Assembly: GCA_943369525.1 (NCBI GenBank)
Contig: CALRNL020000005.1
Location: 124,001-188,000 of the forward strand
DNA from: BAIKAL-G1 sp943369525
Lineage (GTDB): Bacteria; Cyanobacteriota; Cyanobacteriia; PCC-6307; Cyanobiaceae
Length of the DNA: 64,000 nt
Direction: 5' to 3'
Part shown: positions 43,882 to 52,229 of the stretch, piece by piece
Position numbering within the stretch: position 1 is the stretch's first letter
Layout of the letters: every line of letters starts with the position of its first letter
Notes under the pieces: generated by a model
Seen by the model: only the letters and a program-made list of their open reading frames with translations
Told to the model about the DNA's origin: nothing
Database searches by the model: none
Position numbers and translations under genes: made by a program

Positions 43882-44322
43882 ATGCTTTCCCTCTGGTTCG
43901 GGGCCTACGACCAGGGCCTGGCCTACGCCGGCCTGGCCCTGGGCACCCTGCTGATCCTGCGGATCCTCAATTTCGCCGACCTCACCGTTGATGGCTCCTT
44001 TGCCCTCGGCGGCGGGGCGGCGGCTGGGCTGATCAGCCAGGGGGTGCGGATCCCCCTGGCCCTGCAGGCGGCCCTGGCCCTGGCCGCCAAGACGGTGGGG
44101 GCCTTTGTCAAAATCGGCGATTACGCCACAATCCTGGCCTTCAGCTCGATCTGCAAGGTGGGCCTGGCCAACAAAATTCCGGATTACTCGGTAGATCCGC
44201 CGGACATCGACCTGGCCGGCTGCCTGGGGGTGATCGGCTGGACCTACGTTGACGACAGCGAGGCGGCCGGCGCCCTGGCGGTGCCCATCCTCCAGCGAAT
44301 CGCCCAACACCATGCCGTTTGA
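43882..44322 (+). pseudogene. Chimeric ORF between ureF and ureG: truncated ABC permease-like N-terminus plus unrelated tail
   Basis: 146 codons. Residues 1 to about 65 (LWFGAYDQGLAYAGLALGTLL, then ILNFADLTVDGSFALGGGAAAG) closely resemble the N-terminus of the COG4120-type putative ABC permeases, which normally continue with several more membrane helices to about 290 residues. Here the sequence switches after LALQAALALAAK to a soluble-looking stretch (FVKIGDYATIL, then PPDIDLAGCLGVIGWTYVDDSE) that I cannot place. No ATPase or binding-protein partner is nearby. The simplest reading is a remnant after deletion or recombination. A new short protein is possible because GC at third positions stays high. 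Confidence 0.45.
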
Positions 44323-44431
44323 ACCCCTCACCAAAACCACCCTGTTGCCCAATGGCGCCACCGCCAAGGCGATCGGCGTGAGCTTGCCCCAGGCCCTGCC
44401 CCAGCAGGCCGACCCGCTGGTGACCCCATGA
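44312..44431 (+). CDS. Possible 39-residue ORF ahead of ureG
   Basis: Begins at an ATG overlapping the previous stop by 11 bp and ends with an ATGA overlap on ureG, so translation could pass along the chain. The sequence (starts MPFEPLTKTTLLPNG) matches nothing I know. It may simply be more of the degraded insertion. Confidence 0.2.
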   Translation: MPFEPLTKTTLLPNGATAKAIGVSLPQALPQQADPLVTP

Positions 44432-45030
44432 GCAGCCGCCTGAGGGTGGGGGTAGCCGGACCGGTGGGCTCTGGCAAAACGGCCCTGGTCGAGGCGCTCT
44501 GCCGGCGCCTGCGCGACCGCCTGCAGCTGGCCGTGGTGACCAACGACATCTACACCCAAGAGGATGCCCAATTCCTCACCCGGGCCGGGGCCCTAGAACC
44601 GGAGCGGATCCGCGGCGTGGAAACGGGCGGCTGTCCCCACACGGCGATCCGGGAGGACTGCTCCATCAACCGGGCGGCGGTGGAGGAGCTTGAGCGGGCC
44701 TTTCCGGGCCTGGACCTGGTGCTGGTCGAAAGCGGCGGCGACAACCTGGCGGCCAGCTTCAGCCCCGAGCTCGTCGACCTCTGCATCTATGTGATCGATG
44801 TGGCGGCCGGTGACAAGATCCCCCGCAAGGGCGGGCCCGGCATCACCCGTTCGGATCTGCTGGTGATCAACAAGGTGGACCTGGCCCCCCTCGTGGGCGC
44901 CAGCCTGGCGGTGATGGAGCAGGACACCGAGCGCATGCGCGGCGGCCGGCCCTGGTGCTTCACCAACCTGCGCAGCGGCGCGGGCCTCGACCAGGTGGAA
45001 GCATTTTTGTTACAACAGCTACCAAATTGA
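44428..45030 (+). CDS. ureG: Urease accessory GTPase UreG
   Basis: 200 residues of the SIMIBI GTPase class. P-loop GPVGSGKTALVEALCRRL at the N-terminus, the metal-binding Cys-Pro-His motif in ETGGCPHTAIREDCS, ESGGDNLAASFSPEL (the D/E switch region) and guanine-specificity NKVDLAP. GTP hydrolysis drives nickel delivery to urease with UreD and UreF. Ends 137 bp before urtA, with the NtcA promoter between. Confidence 0.98.
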   Translation: MSSRLRVGVAGPVGSGKTALVEALCRRLRDRLQLAVVTNDIYTQEDAQFLTRAGALEPERIRGVETGGCPHTAIREDCSINRAAVEELERAFPGLDLVLVESGGDNLAASFSPELVDLCIYVIDVAAGDKIPRKGGPGITRSDLLVINKVDLAPLVGASLAVMEQDTERMRGGRPWCFTNLRSGAGLDQVEAFLLQQLPN

Positions 45031-45080
45031 GGCCAAAAGCCCCCTTCGCCAGCAGCGAATTGTGCGTGGTTGGGCAAATT

Positions 45081-45123
45081 GTGTAAATGGATACAAAGTG
45101 CCCAGAGGCACACTCCCTACCTT
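45081..45123 (+). promoter_or_regulatory. NtcA-activated promoter of urtABCDE
   Basis: GTGTAAATGGATAC at 45081-45094 matches GTA-N8-TAC with one mismatch and satisfies GT-N10-AC. After 23 bp comes TACCTT at 45118-45123, matching the cyanobacterial NtcA -10 form TA-N3-T. The architecture is the same as at narB. urtA carries a clear GAGGAG ribosome binding site at 45153-45158. Confidence 0.7.
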
Positions 45124-45167
45124 CTTTTCACCGCTGTTTCGCGGATTTCCACGAGGAGTTCTTTCCA

Positions 45168-46466
45168 ATGCAGACCTTGTCGATGCGCCAGGCATCCCGC
45201 GTCCTCCTTGGTGGCGCGGCCCTGCTGGCCACGTCCGTCTCCCTCGTCGCCTGCGGCGGCGGTGAGAAGAGCGCCGAGGGTGGCAAGTTCGACGGCGAAG
45301 TGAAGGTCGGCATCCTTCACTCCCGCTCCGGCACCATGGCCATCTCCGAGAACACGGTGGCCGAAGCCGAGCTGATGGCGATCGAAGAGATCAACGCCGC
45401 CGGTGGTATCACGATCGATGGCAAGAAGCTGAAGATCGTTCCCGTTGAGGAAGATGGCGCCTCCGATTGGCCCACCTTCGCCGAGAAGTCGAAGAAACTG
45501 ATCGATCAGGACAAGGTCGCCGTTGTCTTCGGTGGCTGGACCTCCGCCAGCCGCAAGGCCATGCTGCCGGTGTATGAGGCCAAGGACGCCTTCCTCTATT
45601 ACCCGATCCAGTACGAAGGTCAGGAGTGCTCCAAAAACATCTTCTACACCGGCGCCACCCCCAACCAACAGGCTGAGCCCGCTGTTGAGTGGCTGCTGAA
45701 GAACAAGGGCAAGGACTTCTTCCTGGTTGGTTCCGACTACGTGTACCCACGTACGGCCAACACGATCATGAAGGAGCAGCTCAAGGTCCAGGGCGGCAAG
45801 CTGGTGGGTGAGGACTACCTGCCCCTCGGCAACACCGAGGTGGCTCCGATCATCGCCAAGATCAAGCAGGCCCTGCCCAAGGGTGGCGTGATCGTCAACA
45901 CCCTCAATGGCGACAGCAACGTTGCCTTCTTCAAGCAGATGAAGGCCGCGGGCATCACCCCCGCCAACGGCTACTCGATCATGAGCTTCTCGATCGCCGA
46001 AGAGGAGATCGCCGCCATTGGTCCTGAGTACCTCGAAGGCACCTACGCTGCCTGGAACTTCTTCCAGAGCCTCGACACCCCCGCCTCCAAGAAGTTCACC
46101 GCCGACTTCAAGGCCAAGTACGGCGAGAAGCGGGTCACCAGCGACCCTGCTGAAGCCGCCTACGCCATGGTCTACCTCTGGGCCAAGGGTGCTGAGAAGG
46201 CCAATAGCGTCGACAACGCCAAGGTGCGCGAAGCCCTGATCGGCGTCAAGTTCGATGCTCCTGAGGGCCCGGTCGAAGTTCAGCCCAACCACCACATCTC
46301 CAAGTTGGTGCTGATCGGCGAAGTTCAGAAGGACGGCATGTTCAAGATCCTCGAGAACAAGGGTGTGGTCAAGCCCCTGGCCTGGAACCAGTTCGTGCCC
46401 GAAACCAAGGGCTACACCTGCGACTGGACCCAGAAGCGTCCTGACGCCGGCAAGTTCAAGATGTGA
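45168..46466 (+). CDS. urtA: Urea ABC transporter substrate-binding protein
   Basis: 432 residues from ATG 45168, with GAGGAG 9 nt upstream. The signal ends in the lipobox LVAC, then a Gly-rich linker, so it is a lipoprotein. The mature region starts VKVGILHSRSGTMAISE, with GGWTSASRKAMLPVYE and PIQYEGQECSKNIFYTGATPNQQ as in UrtA/FmdD-type urea binders. In PCC 6803 and Anabaena this high-affinity system is repressed by ammonium through NtcA, matching the promoter seen. First gene of urtABCDE; two hairpins follow it. Confidence 0.98.
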   Translation: MQTLSMRQASRVLLGGAALLATSVSLVACGGGEKSAEGGKFDGEVKVGILHSRSGTMAISENTVAEAELMAIEEINAAGGITIDGKKLKIVPVEEDGASDWPTFAEKSKKLIDQDKVAVVFGGWTSASRKAMLPVYEAKDAFLYYPIQYEGQECSKNIFYTGATPNQQAEPAVEWLLKNKGKDFFLVGSDYVYPRTANTIMKEQLKVQGGKLVGEDYLPLGNTEVAPIIAKIKQALPKGGVIVNTLNGDSNVAFFKQMKAAGITPANGYSIMSFSIAEEEIAAIGPEYLEGTYAAWNFFQSLDTPASKKFTADFKAKYGEKRVTSDPAEAAYAMVYLWAKGAEKANSVDNAKVREALIGVKFDAPEGPVEVQPNHHISKLVLIGEVQKDGMFKILENKGVVKPLAWNQFVPETKGYTCDWTQKRPDAGKFKM

Positions 46467-46474
46467 TTTGCTCT

Positions 46475-46554
46475 GGGGACCTAAAGCCTTCGGGCTCCGG
46501 TCCCCAATCGACACACACAACAGCTTGGGGGGGAGAGCAATCTCCCCCCTTTTT
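46475..46554 (+). terminator. Tandem hairpins after urtA, the second an intrinsic terminator
   Basis: The first hairpin (46475-46505) pairs GGGGACC with GGTCCCC around an inner AGCC-TTCG-GGCT tetraloop stem. The second (46528-46549) pairs GGGGGGAGA with TCTCCCCCC around GCAA and runs into TTTTT. Together they should stop most transcripts after urtA and protect its 3' end, letting a minority read into urtBCDE. Confidence 0.85.
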
Positions 46555-46658
46555 CAATTCAAGCCCACTTCAAAATCCAGTCATCACTTTCCTACTCCCA
46601 TTTGAGCGGGTTGGTGGGGCTGCACCCGTCCACCTTTGCCTGATCCCTGCAGGTCGCA

Positions 46659-47816
46659 ATGGATCTTCTTTACGAAACACTCTTCAATGGCCTGGCCATT
46701 GGCTCGGTTCTGGTGCTGGCAGCCCTGGGACTAGCCGTGGTTTTTGGTCTGATGGGTGTCATCAACATGGCCCATGGTGAGTTGATGATGCTCGGCGCTT
46801 ACACCACCTTTGTGGTGCAGAACATCTTCAAGGCCGTGGTGCCTGAAGCCCTCTTCCCGATTTACATCCTGGTGGCCATTCCCCTGGCCTTTGTGGTGAG
46901 CGGCCTAGTGGGCTTGCTGCTGGAGAAAACGGTGATTCGCCGTCTCTATGGCCGGCCCCTGGAAACCCTGCTGGCCACCTGGGGGGTCAGCCTGATCCTG
47001 CAGCAATTCGTGCGCTCGGTGAGCAGTGCCTTCGCCCTCGGCCTGCTGGTGACCGTGGTGGGCGGCCTGCTCATCCCGCGGCTCACGCCCAAAGCCTGGT
47101 GGCAGCAGCGCTGGACCCCGATGCTGGGTTCCGGCAGCTGGATCGGTTCCGGCCTGGTCGGCATTGGGGTGGCCTCGGTGCTGGGCCAGCAACGCACGTT
47201 TGACCAACCCTGGTTTAGTGCCCGCAACATCGATGTCACCGCCCCCACCTGGCTGCGCGGCTCCATTGATGTGGGCGCGGTGACGATGCCGACAGCCCGC
47301 CTATTCATCATTGCTCTCACGGCCCTGGCCCTCCTTGGGGTCACCTGGTTCCTGCAAAAGAGTGTCTGGGGCATCCGCATCCGGGCCGTTACCCAGAACC
47401 GCTCGATGAGCAACTGCCTGGGCATCCCAACCGACAAGGTGGATGCCCTCACCTTCCTGATCGGCTCCGGCCTGGCCGGGGTGGCCGGCGTCGCCGTCAC
47501 CCTGCTCGGTTCGGTCGGCCCCAACCTGGGAGGCAACTACATCGTTGATTGCTTCATGGTGGTGGTGCTGGGCGGCGTGGGCAAATTGGCCGGCACGGTA
47601 CTGGCCGCCCTGGGCATCGGCGTGCTCAGCTACCTGATCGGCTCCGGCTCCCTGTTATTGGTGTGGCCGGCCATGCCCGCTGGGCTGAATGAGCTGATCA
47701 CCTTCTTTGCCACCACCTCGATGGCCAAGGTGTTGGTTTTCGCCCTGATTGTGGTGTTCCTGCAGGTCAGACCGGCCGGTCTGTTCCCGCAGAAGGGTCG
47801 CATGGTGGAGGCCTAA
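46659..47816 (+). CDS. urtB: Urea ABC transporter permease UrtB
   Basis: 385-residue membrane subunit of the LivH type with about nine hydrophobic segments. Start MDLLYETLFNGLAIGSVL, family block GLAVVFGLMGVINMAHGELMMLGAY, and the cytoplasmic loop RAVTQNRSMSNCLGI that couples to the ATPases. GLAGVAGVAVTLLGSVGPNLGGNYI is the later conserved stretch. Located 192 bp after urtA beyond the attenuator and 3 bp before urtC. Confidence 0.97.
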   Translation: MDLLYETLFNGLAIGSVLVLAALGLAVVFGLMGVINMAHGELMMLGAYTTFVVQNIFKAVVPEALFPIYILVAIPLAFVVSGLVGLLLEKTVIRRLYGRPLETLLATWGVSLILQQFVRSVSSAFALGLLVTVVGGLLIPRLTPKAWWQQRWTPMLGSGSWIGSGLVGIGVASVLGQQRTFDQPWFSARNIDVTAPTWLRGSIDVGAVTMPTARLFIIALTALALLGVTWFLQKSVWGIRIRAVTQNRSMSNCLGIPTDKVDALTFLIGSGLAGVAGVAVTLLGSVGPNLGGNYIVDCFMVVVLGGVGKLAGTVLAALGIGVLSYLIGSGSLLLVWPAMPAGLNELITFFATTSMAKVLVFALIVVFLQVRPAGLFPQKGRMVEA

Positions 47817-47819
47817 TCG

Positions 47820-48992
47820 ATGGCGGATTTTCCCTCCTCCCTGGTCTCCTCCCGCACCCTGCGCCGCAGCCTGCCCTGGCTGGTGATCGTGGTGGCCGCC
47901 CTCGTGCTTCCGATGGTGTTGCCCCCCTTCCGGCTGAACCTGCTGGGCCGGTTCCTGTCCTTGGGCATCGTGGCCCTCGGCATTGATCTGATCTGGGGTT
48001 ACACGGGCATGCTCAGCCTGGGCCAGGGCATCTTTTTTGCCCTGGGCGGCTATGCCCTTGGCATGTATCTGCAGCTCGACAACCTGGAGCCTGGCCAATT
48101 GCCGGAGTTCTTTGGCCTCTATGGGGTCAAGAGCCTGCCGGCCTTCTGGCAACCGTTCAACTCACCGGTCTTCACCTTTTTCGCCATCTGGGTCATCCCA
48201 GCCCTGGTGGCAGGCCTACTCGGCTACCTGGTGTTCCGCAACCGCATCAAGGGGGTCTACTTCTCGATCCTCACCCAGGCGGCCCTGCTGGTGTTTTTCA
48301 ACTTCTTCAATGGCCAGCAGAAGTTGATTAACGGCACCAACGGCCTCAAAACCGACACGGCCCAGATCTTCGGAGCCCTGGTCGGCAGTGATGGGATGCA
48401 GCGCAACCTGTTCTGGCTCACGGTGGTGCTGGTGATCGGCGCCTGGTTCCTCTGCCGCTGGCTAACCAAAGGTCGTTTCGGCGATGCCCTGGTGGCCATC
48501 CGCGACGATGAACCGCGCCTGCGTTTCACCGGCTACAACCCGACCGCCTACAAGACGGTGGTGTTTGCCGTGGCGGGCGGCCTGGCCGGCATCAGCGGCG
48601 CCCTCTATACGGTGCAATCGGGCATTGTCTCGCCCCAGTTCATGGCGGTGCCCTTCTCCATTGAGATGGTCATCTGGGTCGCCGTCGGTGGCCGAGGCAC
48701 CTTGATCGGGGCGATTCTGGGGGCCCTGCTGATCAATTTTGCCAAGAGCCTGATCAGCGAACAGCTGCCGGAAACCTGGTTGTTCATCCAGGGGGGCCTG
48801 TTCCTGCTGGTGGTGACCGCCCTACCCGATGGCCTGGTGGGCTGGTGGCGCCAAGGGGGCCCGGGCCGCCTAATTGCCATGGTGGGCCTGCCGCAGCGCT
48901 CGCTCACCTATCCGGCCCTGGATCTCGACCCCGAGGTTCAGGCTGAGCAGAGCCAGTTCGATGCCAAAGGTTCCGAAGGAGGTCAGCCATGA
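47820..48992 (+). CDS. urtC: Urea ABC transporter permease UrtC
   Basis: 390-residue LivM-type permease. The conserved GIDLIWGYTGMLSLGQGIFFALGGYALGM segment, the coupling loop VAIRDDEPRLRFTGYNPTAYK, and AVAGGLAGISGALYTVQSGIVSPQ are all present. Partner of UrtB in the translocation pore. Start 3 bp after urtB; stop overlaps urtD in ATGA. Confidence 0.97.
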   Translation: MADFPSSLVSSRTLRRSLPWLVIVVAALVLPMVLPPFRLNLLGRFLSLGIVALGIDLIWGYTGMLSLGQGIFFALGGYALGMYLQLDNLEPGQLPEFFGLYGVKSLPAFWQPFNSPVFTFFAIWVIPALVAGLLGYLVFRNRIKGVYFSILTQAALLVFFNFFNGQQKLINGTNGLKTDTAQIFGALVGSDGMQRNLFWLTVVLVIGAWFLCRWLTKGRFGDALVAIRDDEPRLRFTGYNPTAYKTVVFAVAGGLAGISGALYTVQSGIVSPQFMAVPFSIEMVIWVAVGGRGTLIGAILGALLINFAKSLISEQLPETWLFIQGGLFLLVVTALPDGLVGWWRQGGPGRLIAMVGLPQRSLTYPALDLDPEVQAEQSQFDAKGSEGGQP

Positions 48993-49738
48993 ATCTGCTC
49001 GAACTGCAGGGCGTGAGCGTCAGTTTTGATGGCTTTCTCGCCCTCAACGACCTCAATCTCCAACTCGCCCCAGGCGAATTGCGGGCCGTGATCGGCCCCA
49101 ACGGCGCCGGCAAGACCACCTTCCTCGATGTGATCACCGGCAAGGTGAAACCCACCAAAGGGGATGTGTTTTTCCGGGGCAAGTCGTTGGTGGGCCAGAG
49201 CGAACACCGCATCTCGCGCTTGGGAATCGGCCGCAAATTCCAGACCCCCCGGGTGTATCAAAACCTCTCGCCCCGGCGCAACCTGGAGCTGGCGGTTCGG
49301 GGTCCCCATGGACCGTTTGACCTGCTATTCAGTCCCCTCAGCAGCGAGCAACGGGACCGGGTTCAGCACCTGCTCGGGGTTGTCGGGCTGGAATCCCATG
49401 CCAACCAACAGGCTGGTGGCCTCTCCCACGGCCAGAAGCAGTGGCTGGAAATCGCCATGTTGGTGGCCCAGGATCCCGAATTGCTGCTGGTGGATGAACC
49501 GGTGGCCGGCCTCACCGATAAGGAAACCGAGCGCACCGGCGAGTTGCTGCGCCAACTCGCCGGCGACCACACCGTGCTGGTGATTGAGCACGACATGGAC
49601 TTCATCCGGGATCTGCAGGCGCCCGTCACGGTGCTGCATGAGGGCCACGTGCTCTGTGAGGGCTCGATGGAGCAAGTGCAAAACGACCCACGGGTGATTG
49701 AGGTGTATCTCGGCAGCGAAACCCAGGAGGCCCCATGA
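48989..49738 (+). CDS. urtD: Urea ABC transporter ATPase UrtD
   Basis: 249-residue LivG-type ATPase. Walker A GPNGAGKTT, Q-loop KFQTPRVYQNLSPRRNLELAV, signature LSHGQKQWLEIAM, Walker B LLLVDEPVAGLT and the H-loop EHDMDFI. The signature reads LSHGQ, as usual in this family. Coupled by ATGA overlaps on both sides. Confidence 0.97.
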   Translation: MNLLELQGVSVSFDGFLALNDLNLQLAPGELRAVIGPNGAGKTTFLDVITGKVKPTKGDVFFRGKSLVGQSEHRISRLGIGRKFQTPRVYQNLSPRRNLELAVRGPHGPFDLLFSPLSSEQRDRVQHLLGVVGLESHANQQAGGLSHGQKQWLEIAMLVAQDPELLLVDEPVAGLTDKETERTGELLRQLAGDHTVLVIEHDMDFIRDLQAPVTVLHEGHVLCEGSMEQVQNDPRVIEVYLGSETQEAP

Positions 49739-50505
49739 CCAGTTCCAACCTGGTACAGACCAACAACCAGGCGGGCGGACCCGGCTCCGCCCCAGGCTCC
49801 AACCTGCTGCAATTGCGCGGGCTGAATGTCTTTTACGGCGAGAGCCACATCCTGCGCGATGTGGATCTGAGCGTGGCCCCCGGCCAGATGGTCTGCCTGA
49901 TCGGCCGCAATGGTGTCGGTAAAACCACCCTGCTCAAAACCGTGATCGGCCTCCTGCGCCAACGCAGCGGCTCGGTGCTACTGGACGACCGGGAGCTCTC
50001 GCCCCTGGCCCCCCACCAACGGGCCCGCAGCGGCATCGGCTATGTGCCCCAGGGCCGGGAAATCATTCCCCAGCTCACGGTGCGCGAAAACCTGCTGCTC
50101 GGTCTCGAAGCCCTGCCCGGTGGCCTGGGCAAGACCCGCCACATCGATCCGGTGGTGTTCGACCTCTTCCCGATCCTGGAGAAGTTTCTTAACCGCCGCG
50201 GTGGCGACCTCTCGGGCGGCCAGCAGCAACAACTGGCGATCGCCCGGGCCCTGCTCGGTAAGCCCAGGCTGTTGCTGCTCGATGAACCCACCGAAGGCAT
50301 CCAGCCCTCGGTGGTGTTGGACATCGAGCGGGCCGTGCGCCGCATTATCGAAACCACCGGCATCAGCGTGTTGCTCGTGGAACAACACCTCCACTTCGTG
50401 CGCCAGGCCGACTGGTACTACGCGATGCAAAAGGGGGGCGTGGTGGCCAGCGGCCCCACCGGTGAGCTCAGCAAGGAGGTTGTGGATCGCTTCTTGAGTG
50501 TTTAA
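49735..50505 (+). CDS. urtE: Urea ABC transporter ATPase UrtE
   Basis: 256-residue LivF-type ATPase. Walker A GRNGVGKTT, GYVPQGREIIPQLTVRENLLLGLEA, signature DLSGGQQQQLAIARAL, Walker B LLLLDEPTEGI and VEQHLHF. The first about 24 residues are a polar Gly/Ser/Pro tail before LLQLRGLNVFYGESH, so in vivo initiation could be later, but the ATGA overlap with urtD supports this start. Last gene of the operon. Confidence 0.96.
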   Translation: MTSSNLVQTNNQAGGPGSAPGSNLLQLRGLNVFYGESHILRDVDLSVAPGQMVCLIGRNGVGKTTLLKTVIGLLRQRSGSVLLDDRELSPLAPHQRARSGIGYVPQGREIIPQLTVRENLLLGLEALPGGLGKTRHIDPVVFDLFPILEKFLNRRGGDLSGGQQQQLAIARALLGKPRLLLLDEPTEGIQPSVVLDIERAVRRIIETTGISVLLVEQHLHFVRQADWYYAMQKGGVVASGPTGELSKEVVDRFLSV

Positions 50506-50517
50506 GCAGCGCTGACA

Positions 50518-50551
50518 TCCAAGCTGGCCCAGGCTGCTGGGCTGGCTTGGA
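50518..50551. terminator. Hairpin after urtE
   Basis: A 15-bp stem runs from TCCAAGC to GCTTGGA, continuous except for two G-U wobble pairs, with the loop GCTG. It follows the urtE stop by 12 bp and lies between convergent genes, so it can serve both. No T tract follows on the plus strand. Confidence 0.6.
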
Positions 50552-50578
50552 CCCGCCATAAATTAAACATGGAAAGCA

Positions 50579-51103
50579 TTAGGATTTTTTGGCAATCTTG
50601 CGATCATCAAAATCTCCATGCCGACAAAGATTTTGATGCAAACGCCCAAGCCAGGCACCTGGATCTTTGCCCATTTTCAACTCCTTCCGTCCGTCAAAAT
50701 AAAATAGAACCTGCCAGCTCGTGTCTCCCTTGCGCCCTTCCGCAGAGGCTGCGTTACGAACCGAAGTGCCGTAGAGGTTGTCGTACTTGGGCCACTTCGG
50801 CTCATCGGGGATGCTGCAAATCGCGTTGACCTCAAGCAGTTGCTCCGGCTGGCCGCCGCCGCTGATCTTCACAACGCCATCAAATAGGCCATTGGGTTCT
50901 CCGCCGCGGAAGGGCTCAACCAGCACCACCCGCTGCTCGCCCACTTGAACCAGCAGATCGCCGGGCTTGGCGCTGGATTGGGGCTGCTCCCTCGTGATGA
51001 GGCCACAGCCAGGGAGGGCCATCAGGCCAACCAGGCCAAGGCAGCGCCCCAGCCCAAAGGAAGGACGCCGGAGGGATCGTTGCCCGCTGCTTTGGCTCGC
51101 CAT
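50579..51103 (-). CDS. Hypothetical lipoprotein
   Basis: About 174 residues from ATG 51103 (MASQSSGQRS); earlier in-frame ATGs at 51109 and 51130 are possible. A basic N-terminus leads to a hydrophobic core and lipobox LPGC (LVGLMALPGCG), so the mature protein begins at that Cys and is membrane-anchored. The mature domain (about 145 residues) has a beta-rich first half (LLVQVGEQRVVLVEPFRGG) and a C-terminus with GRLHQNLCRHGDFDD. No known family recognised. Convergent with urtE. Confidence 0.65.
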   Translation of the reverse strand: MASQSSGQRSLRRPSFGLGRCLGLVGLMALPGCGLITREQPQSSAKPGDLLVQVGEQRVVLVEPFRGGEPNGLFDGVVKISGGGQPEQLLEVNAICSIPDEPKWPKYDNLYGTSVRNAASAEGRKGDTSWQVLFYFDGRKELKMGKDPGAWLGRLHQNLCRHGDFDDRKIAKKS

Positions 51104-51194
51104 CCCCATCCCTGCCGCGTGAAATCCCAACCTATCGAGCGGGGGTCAACGCCGACGCCGACTTGGACCCCGGCGGCCGGGCTGGTGGGGCCCA

Positions 51195-52229
51195 TTACTC
51201 GCCCAGCAGGTTGCGCCAAAACGATTCCGCCAGGGAGCTGGCCCAGCCAGGGTCGCCCTGGGCCTGGCCGGCTGGCCCCAGGGCCTGGCCATTGACGGCC
51301 CGAATCGGCCGGCAGCCCAGGCTGTTGAGTAGCAGGGCCGCACTGACGGAGGCATTGGTTGAATCGTTGGTTGCTTCGCTGATTGGCTGGAGCAGGAGCC
51401 CTGGATCGAGCGTTGCTTCCCGCGCCAGGCCGAGCTCCAGGGCCCGGCCCCGCATCACCCCCGGCAGGCAGCCACTGGCCAAGGGCGGTGTCAGCCAGGT
51501 GCCGTCGATCAATAGCAAGAGGTTGGCCGTGGCACCACAGCAGAGCTCTCCACCTGTGCCCAGCAGCAGGGCCTCCTCGGCTCCGGCCCTGCGGGCCTCG
51601 CGCCGGGCCTGGATCGCCTGGCCATAGGCAAAGGTTTTGCACTGGCTCAACAGGCTGGCCCCCTGGCGCCGTTCCAGCTCGCTGATCCACACCGTCACCG
51701 GCCTGAAGCTGGGCTGCAGCGGCGTGAACTGCAACCAGAAGCGGTGCCCTAGGGGCGGCTCGCCCCCGGCGGGCAAATCGATCCCCCGGCCCGGGGCCGA
51801 CCCCCGGCTCCAGTTCAGGCGCAGGGCACCGCTAGCCGTTCGCGAGCGCTCCAAGGCCGCCGCGATCAGGGGCTCGAGCCCTTGCCGGGCGGGGGGCGGC
51901 TCCATGCCCAGGAGGGCGGCAGACCGCTGCCAGCGCTCGAGATGGGCGTCCAGCAGCCGGGCTTGCCCCTGGTCCACCAGCACCGTTTCAAACAGGCCAT
52001 CGGCCAGGGTCAGGCCGCGATCATCGAGGGGCAGGCTCAACTGGTCGGGCCGGCCCCACTGGCCACGCTCCGCCGGCTGGCTGGGATCACCGATCCAGGC
52101 GATCGGCTGGCCATGGGCCCGGCCCGGCTCTGGCGACGGGGCCCAGGCGGACCGGGAACCCGGGTCGCTTGGGGCGGGTGCCCCTGCTGGCAAGGCAGGG
52201 ACCCCGGTCATGGCAGGGCCCCAGCTCAT
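51195..52229 (-). CDS. pabC: Aminodeoxychorismate lyase-like class IV aminotransferase
   Basis: 344 residues, PLP-dependent fold type IV. LPLDDRGLTLADGLFETVLVDQG is the N-terminal signature. The PLP-Lys sits in LSQCKTFAYGQAIQARREAR. EEALLLGTGGELCCGATANLLLLIDG carries the glutamate and phosphate-binding loop. With pabB directly upstream (ATGA overlap) it should release p-aminobenzoate from aminodeoxychorismate for folate. The first about 60 residues are a Pro/Gly/Ser-rich tail not found in most family members. Confidence 0.88.
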   Translation of the reverse strand: MSWGPAMTGVPALPAGAPAPSDPGSRSAWAPSPEPGRAHGQPIAWIGDPSQPAERGQWGRPDQLSLPLDDRGLTLADGLFETVLVDQGQARLLDAHLERWQRSAALLGMEPPPARQGLEPLIAAALERSRTASGALRLNWSRGSAPGRGIDLPAGGEPPLGHRFWLQFTPLQPSFRPVTVWISELERRQGASLLSQCKTFAYGQAIQARREARRAGAEEALLLGTGGELCCGATANLLLLIDGTWLTPPLASGCLPGVMRGRALELGLAREATLDPGLLLQPISEATNDSTNASVSAALLLNSLGCRPIRAVNGQALGPAGQAQGDPGWASSLAESFWRNLLGE

